This document shows positions 61,101 to 64,000 of a stretch of 64,000 nt of DNA, piece after piece; positions within the stretch are counted from its first letter, which is position 1; each line of letters begins with the position of its first letter. Under the pieces are notes generated by a model. That model saw nothing but the letters and a program-made list of their open reading frames with translations, was not told where the DNA came from and made no database searches. The DNA is taken from contig CAIIXF020000012.1 of assembly GCA_903813345.2 (NCBI GenBank), positions 33,988,572-34,052,571 on the forward strand, read 5' to 3'. A program made the position numbers and the translations under genes. The stretch is from Owenia fusiformis. Lineage: Eukaryota > Annelida > Polychaeta > Sabellida > Oweniidae.

Positions 61101-63302
61101 AAGCAAAGCAGGTTCGATTTTCAAAAATGATTTAAGAATATTTTAAAAGAAATCTCTACACAGTATTATAAGTTATTGAATGATTTGAAGTGCAATACAG
61201 GATATATTCTGCTCGAAAAATTCTATATTGGAACGAGACGAAATTTATCTGAAAGATAGGAAAGACGGCCAAATTGTGTTGTTTAAACAATCAAATGATA
61301 TTCATTGTTAAAATTATTTTACCCGTTGATAGCGAGAAAGTGTTCAACAAATATAATTTAAAAAAAGATTTGTCAGTTGCGAATTTTTTTAAAGAAAATC
61401 TCAAACTCTCCCGATGGTCTAAACATTTTCAAGGAATATGTTTACGTGACGCTATACGTTTCTAAAGATTTACAATATATCCCATGGGCAGAATTCCTTT
61501 GAAACAAAATAATTATTTATCAAAATTAGAATTGAAATAAAAAATAAACACTTGCTTACACACTCAATAACTTTCATGTACTTACATCGATTGACCTGAT
61601 TATAATCAAAATAAGTCAATAATTACAAATGGCCATATTATTTTTTTAGTGGTAACGTGTATAGTAATAGATGGGGAACCTAGAGATTATACAAACCGCT
61701 TGAACCATCATCTCCTTTTTGACCTTTTGGTCCTGTTAGGCCAATTGCTCCCCTTTCACCCGGTTGTCCTTTTACTCCTGGGGGACCAATTGCACCCTTT
61801 TCACCTGGTCTGCCGTTTGATCCACTTACTCCCGATGGGCCAATTGCACCCTTTTCACCTGGTCTGCCGTTTGATCCACTCACTCCCGATGGGCCAATTG
61901 CACCCTTTTCACCTGGTCTGCCGTTTGATCCACTCACTCCCGGTGGGCCAATTGCACCCTTATCACCCGGTCTGCCGTTTGATCCAATTACTCCCGGTGG
62001 GCCAATTGCACCCTTTTCACCTGGTCTGCCGTTCGATCCATTTACTCCTGGTGGGCCAATTGCACCCTTTTCCCCTGGTCTGCCGTTTGATCCACTTACT
62101 CCCGGTGGGCCAATTGCACCCTTTTCACCTGGTCTGCCGTTCGATCCATTTACTCCTGGTGGGCCAATTGCACCCTTTTCCCCTGGTCTGCCGTTTGATC
62201 CACTTACTCCCGGTGGGCCAATTGCACCCTTTTCACCTTGTCTGCCGTTCGATCCATTTACTCCCGGTGGGCCAATTGCACCATTTTCCCCTGGTTTGCC
62301 GTTTGATCCACTTACTCCCGGTGGACCAATTGCACCCTTTTCACCTGGTCTGCCGTTCGATCCATCTACTCCCGTTGGGCCAATTGCACCCTTTTCACCT
62401 GGTCTGCCGTTCGATCCATTTACTCCAGGTGGGCCAATTGCACCATTTTCCCCTGGTCTGCCGTTTGATCCACTTACTCCCGGTGGGCCAATTGCACCCT
62501 TTTCACCTGGTCTGCCGATCGATCCATTTATTCCCGGTGGGCCAATTGCACCCTTTTCACCTGGTCTGCCGATCGATCCATTTATTCCCGGTGGGCCAAT
62601 TGAACCCTTTTCACCTGGATTCCCATTTGATCCATTTACTCCAGAGGAACCAATTGCTCCCTTTTCACCAGGTCTGCCAATCGATCCATTCACTCCAGGT
62701 GGACCAATTTCTCCATTTTCACCTGGTCTTCCAATTGCTCCTTTTTCACCTGGTCTGCCGTTCGATCCGTTTACTCCTGGGGGACCAATTTCTCCATTTT
62801 CACCTGGTCTCCCTATCGATCCATTTATTCCAGGGGAACCAATTTCTCCCTTTTCTCCAGCCGGACCAGGCAATCCTTGACTTCCTTTAAGACCGGGTGG
62901 ACCAGCTTCCCCTCGACTACCATTAAACCCTTGAGCACCGGTTGGTCCCTTTGGTCCTCTTTGTCCCCTGTATCCTCGCACTCCACGTTTTCCTTGTGGT
63001 CCAACTTTTCCTTCACAATTTTTAGTACATGTCTCCTCCAAGCTATGAATATCGGCTTGAGATTTGATGACAAGCTTTTGTAAGGCTGTTATTTCTTCAG
63101 CTTGTTCATTCAGTTTATTTTGCAGTTGAGCCATTTTCTCTTCGAGTTGGTCGACTGAGGTGGAAAGTCGGTCATCATTATCTGACAGTTGTTTACAATC
63201 ACAAGGGGTGCTGGTGACTGTATCAGATTCAGCACAAAACAAATCCAAGCTGATAACTAGTGTCAGAATAAAACAAATGCCCCGTGAATTACAGGAATTC
63301 AT
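48973..63302 (-). CDS. Secreted collagen-MAM-MAM-TSP1 matrix protein (8 exons, joined model)
   Basis: Exons on the minus strand: 63302-61697, 57459-57316, 56773-56588, 56240-56064, 54075-53929, 51601-51401, 49508-49338, 49148-48973. All seven introns are phase 1 and GT-AG, giving 935 residues and a TAG stop. Order: signal peptide, coiled coil, collagen triple helix, MAM1, MAM2, thrombospondin type-1. A secreted trimeric matrix or adhesion protein is the likely role. Joining the collagen exon to the MAM exons is inference: same strand, no other gene between, a donor at 61697/61696 (GCG|gtttgt) that leaves phase 1, and a MAM exon that needs phase 1. The alternative is two genes, a collagen-only protein that reads on to LYNL and a stop, and a MAM-TSP1 gene with an undetected 5' end. 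A possible ATTAAA (minus) lies about 50 bases past the stop. Confidence 0.7.
49267..49340 (-). repeat. 37-bp tandem duplication over a 5' splice site
   Basis: Two direct copies of TATGTCAAAGGYTTTATTTG followed by TGTGTCTTTCTTACCTT, at 49267-49303 and 49304-49340. Read on the minus strand each contains AAG|GTAAGAAAG, so two equal donors stand 37 bases apart. Use of the distal one would add 37 bases, with an in-frame TAA, before the TSP1 exon. Each copy also contains AATAAA on the minus strand. Confidence 0.92.
49338..54075 (-). CDS. MAM domain 2 (three exons)
   Basis: Exons 54075-53929, 51601-51401 and 49508-49338 repeat the exon plan of MAM1: VNCNFDAINLCGFVQRHDD, TPSSTTGPQSGGHSG, TFMFVEASTNNT, GEKTLIFYYHAFG, LGILKVTAQPS and YSSDFAIDDVKVT. 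Domains 1 and 2 are clearly tandem duplicates. The 5' splice site of the third exon is itself duplicated (see 49267-49340). Confidence 0.9.
49964..50066. repeat. 25-bp tandem repeat, four units
   Basis: Unit CACCACTCACTAACTTTTCA followed by AATAA, spaced exactly 25 bases, inside the last MAM2 intron. Confidence 0.93.
50420..51000. repeat. ATGGCCGCCATTTT-type dispersed repeat
   Basis: Three spaced variants of AAATGGCCGCCATTTT (about 50528, 50695, 50826), each followed by sequence resembling ATGAACAAAATCGCTCC, and a closing CAGACAGACGGACGGG. The layout suggests a repeat built from three diverged sub-units of about 150 bases. The open frames on both strands (about 100 codons) are chance. Confidence 0.55.
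52599..52982. repeat. Tandem duplication of about 190 bp in a MAM2 intron
   Basis: CAGCAAACGGCATTTTAATA begins copy 1 and recurs at 52798 with CAGCAAACGGCATTTCAATA. The copies agree closely up to the AATTCATAGAAACTT end; copy 2 lacks five bases of ACTACTTTATG. Confidence 0.92.
54231..55855 (+). mobile_element. Mariner/IS630-type transposon, inactivated
   Basis: Left tip TACAGTGTGTCACAAAAAAA. The arms share ACAGCTACCATC, ATGATGTCCTTTTTCTTATG and TTTAAGTGACCATGTCAGAA in inverted orientation (54310-54425 and 55745-55850). The right tip is missing. The plus strand encodes a transposase: a helix-turn-helix part at 54560-54830 (STIWKNIKKYQREG, NKGRSGRRRTAR), then GDEASFFMNGRVNTQNV, GLCGNGTLIGPCFFNG, WWAQDGAPPHCRIIV and RSPDLTPCDFFLWGYLKGKV, so all three catalytic Asp blocks are still readable. 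Frame breaks lie at about 54830-54890 and about 55225-55245 (before the WWAQDGAPPH block). It sits in the intron between MAM1 and MAM2. Confidence 0.9.
56064..57459 (-). CDS. MAM domain 1 (three exons)
   Basis: Exons 57459-57316, 56773-56588 and 56240-56064. Landmarks: LDCNFASDLCGFFQYSNDDI then DWVR, TPSIGTGPLYGG, TFVYVEASNPAPDNA, FYSSGTKTLRFLYHAMG, MGIFTVTAQPSG and, at the end, YSSDFAIDDVKVT. This is the full MAM fold, an extracellular adhesion module. Phase-1 introns at both borders allow exon shuffling. Confidence 0.9.
57470..58109. other. First intron of the joined matrix gene, no feature seen
   Basis: AT-rich sequence; no additional exon recognised. Confidence 0.4.
58110..58545. repeat. 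GTCCCA-word element B with ACATGTTCATTC core
   Basis: Composed of words such as GGGACTC, GTCCCAT, TGGGGCA and TTTTGCCCCAT on both strands. Anchors: GAATGAACATGTTCATTCTT (58291), TCGATCATATGACG (58334), ATACACCAATGGGGCA (58367) and its echo CCCCATTGGTGTATAC (58518). The anchors match element A at 5590-6000 in reverse order and orientation. Open frames of up to 164 codons arise from the words and are not genes. Confidence 0.75.
58546..59815. other. Intronic or intergenic, no gene seen
   Basis: No exon recognised. The stretch from about 59540 (TATTACGTCACGGCTAGGCG) onward changes to a GC-richer, purine-rich composition. Confidence 0.4.
59816..60260. repeat. 76-bp direct duplication and purine-rich tract
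   Basis: AGTGTGGAGCTGAGAGAGC and about 57 following bases (ending GTGGCAGAGAC) occur twice, at 59816-59891 and 59892-59966. The next 300 bases are rich in GAGA, GGAGAC and AGAGAG on the plus strand. Looks like a worn repeat or a transcribed non-coding region; nothing in it reads as protein. Confidence 0.75.
60261..61679. other. No feature seen
   Basis: AT-rich sequence downstream of the collagen exon. No exon that I can support. Confidence 0.4.
61680..63302 (-). CDS. Collagen exon: signal peptide, coiled coil, 54-bp Gly-X-Y modules
   Basis: Starts MNSCNSRGICFILTLVISLD, a signal peptide ending near FCAES. Residues about 40-92 form a heptad-rich coiled coil (LEEKMAQLQNKLNEQAEEI), likely a trimerisation seed, closed by CTKNC. 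From residue 98 to about 535 the pattern Gly-X-Y is unbroken, about 146 triplets. Most of it is an 18-residue unit, GPPGVNGSNGRPGEKGAI, encoded by 54-base tandem repeats. GEKG and GERG motifs are frequent, and about eleven NGS sequons sit inside the helix. If the donor at 61697 is not used, translation runs five codons more to a TAG at 61680. Confidence 0.9.
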   Translation of the reverse strand: MNSCNSRGICFILTLVISLDLFCAESDTVTSTPCDCKQLSDNDDRLSTSVDQLEEKMAQLQNKLNEQAEEITALQKLVIKSQADIHSLEETCTKNCEGKVGPQGKRGVRGYRGQRGPKGPTGAQGFNGSRGEAGPPGLKGSQGLPGPAGEKGEIGSPGINGSIGRPGENGEIGPPGVNGSNGRPGEKGAIGRPGENGEIGPPGVNGSIGRPGEKGAIGSSGVNGSNGNPGEKGSIGPPGINGSIGRPGEKGAIGPPGINGSIGRPGEKGAIGPPGVSGSNGRPGENGAIGPPGVNGSNGRPGEKGAIGPTGVDGSNGRPGEKGAIGPPGVSGSNGKPGENGAIGPPGVNGSNGRQGEKGAIGPPGVSGSNGRPGEKGAIGPPGVNGSNGRPGEKGAIGPPGVSGSNGRPGEKGAIGPPGVNGSNGRPGEKGAIGPPGVIGSNGRPGDKGAIGPPGVSGSNGRPGEKGAIGPSGVSGSNGRPGEKGAIGPSGVSGSNGRPGEKGAIGPPGVKGQPGERGAIGLTGPKGQKGDDGSSGLYNL

Positions 63303-64000
63303 TGTCTTAGATTTGATTTGATTTCCCGATGCTCAAGGATTAATTGGCCGCCTAGTGAACAGTGTGTGAGATGCGTGCGTGTACTTTAAATGCTATCAGG
63401 CTACTCTAACGACCGTGTTTGTATTTTAACTCTGTTTATTGCATATTAGATTTCATACAAACAACCGTTACGGTAAATGTATTAGGTTAAGGAAGCGATC
63501 AGGAGGGGACAATATGACGGCCCGGATGTGTATTTCTTACAGGTTACTGGAAACGATGGGGAAGCATAATGGTTACAGTGAACGCATCAGAGTCGTAGAG
63601 AAAAAGACGCTTCGTTTGGTCTTGAAATAAAGATTACATAATTTAGTGACTGTTTAATATTTAATGAAACATAGTGTATACACTATTCTGAAAATGCATA
63701 CAAAGTAGCCCAAGAATATCATTAGCAAACTACGAAGGTCTGAAAAAGAGCAGGTAAATGTCACGTGAGTACTTATAACATTATTGTGCTACTTTGTACA
63801 AATGATTAGTGAATTTGGTTCATCAGTGTCTCATTTTGGGACACCCGGTATATTGCTTAAAGTGTACTAAAGTTTATTTAAGTATTAAAGTTTACTAAGT
63901 ATTTGAAAGCAACAAGCAACAGACAAACATGATGCGTTCAGTGCATAGTTTATATGCTTAAAAATCCATTTTAATTTTTATTGTATCTCTTCATTTTTAT
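63303..64000. other. Upstream flank of the collagen gene
   Basis: Should contain the promoter and 5' untranslated region of the minus-strand gene. I see only a weak TATA-like GCATTTAAAG (minus, about 63385-63394). A 63-codon plus frame at 63439-63630 ends in AATAAAG but lacks recognisable content. Confidence 0.35.

Noticed and set aside
61649-62890. 413-codon open frame on the plus strand
   Set aside because: It is the antisense of the collagen modules; 54-base units without stops keep it open. The minus frame has a signal peptide, coiled coil and perfect Gly-X-Y, so it is the real one.
63439-63630. Small plus-strand gene with AATAAA at its end
   Set aside because: Only 63 codons, no recognisable motif; the AATAAA could occur by chance in AT-rich DNA.

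Overview
The window is eukaryotic genomic DNA. Coding sequence is cut into many short exons with GT-AG introns, the DNA is AT-rich, and the gaps between exons are full of inverted-repeat transposons and minisatellites. The gene set (a natriuretic-type receptor guanylate cyclase, a MAM and thrombospondin type-1 matrix protein, a collagen-like protein, a type II sulfotransferase) fits an animal. The repeat style and the frequent word AGGCCTA suggest a marine invertebrate deuterostome such as a hemichordate or echinoderm; that last step is inference.

Region by region. 1-11.4 kb holds no gene I can support: a 33-bp minisatellite, a 27-bp minisatellite and several palindromic elements. 11.4-37.8 kb (+) is a receptor guanylate cyclase. 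I could place 23 consecutive exons whose phases all agree. They give 1,102 residues in one frame, from inside the ligand-binding domain to the stop; the signal peptide and first part of the receptor domain were not found. Its introns carry most of the repeats, including an inverted pair of about 1.2-1.3 kb arms in intron 5 and a 3.9-kb inverted-repeat element with a decayed gene in intron 8. 38.5-40.2 kb (-) is a four-exon gene for a small secreted protein I do not recognise. It converges on the cyclase, and a mariner-like relic with very long terminal repeats lies just upstream of its start. 42.6-43.6 kb (-) is a single-exon type II membrane sulfotransferase. 44-48.9 kb is intergenic, with foldback palindromes, a LINE 3' fragment and a MITE. 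49.0-63.3 kb (-) is best read as one gene: signal peptide, coiled coil, collagen triple helix built of 54-bp units, two MAM domains and a terminal thrombospondin type-1 repeat. All its introns are phase 1.

Functionally, three of the four genes make products for the cell surface or extracellular matrix, and the fourth probably modifies such products in the Golgi. I see no operon-like linkage. The most unusual items are the collagen-MAM-MAM-TSP1 architecture with a duplicated 5' splice site before its last exon, the orphan secreted protein, two GTCC/GGGAC-word elements sharing anchor motifs, the 3.9-kb element with a relic of the 'HTGCDTT' protein family, and a TTAA-flanked MITE whose insertion can be read against neighbouring copies that lack it.
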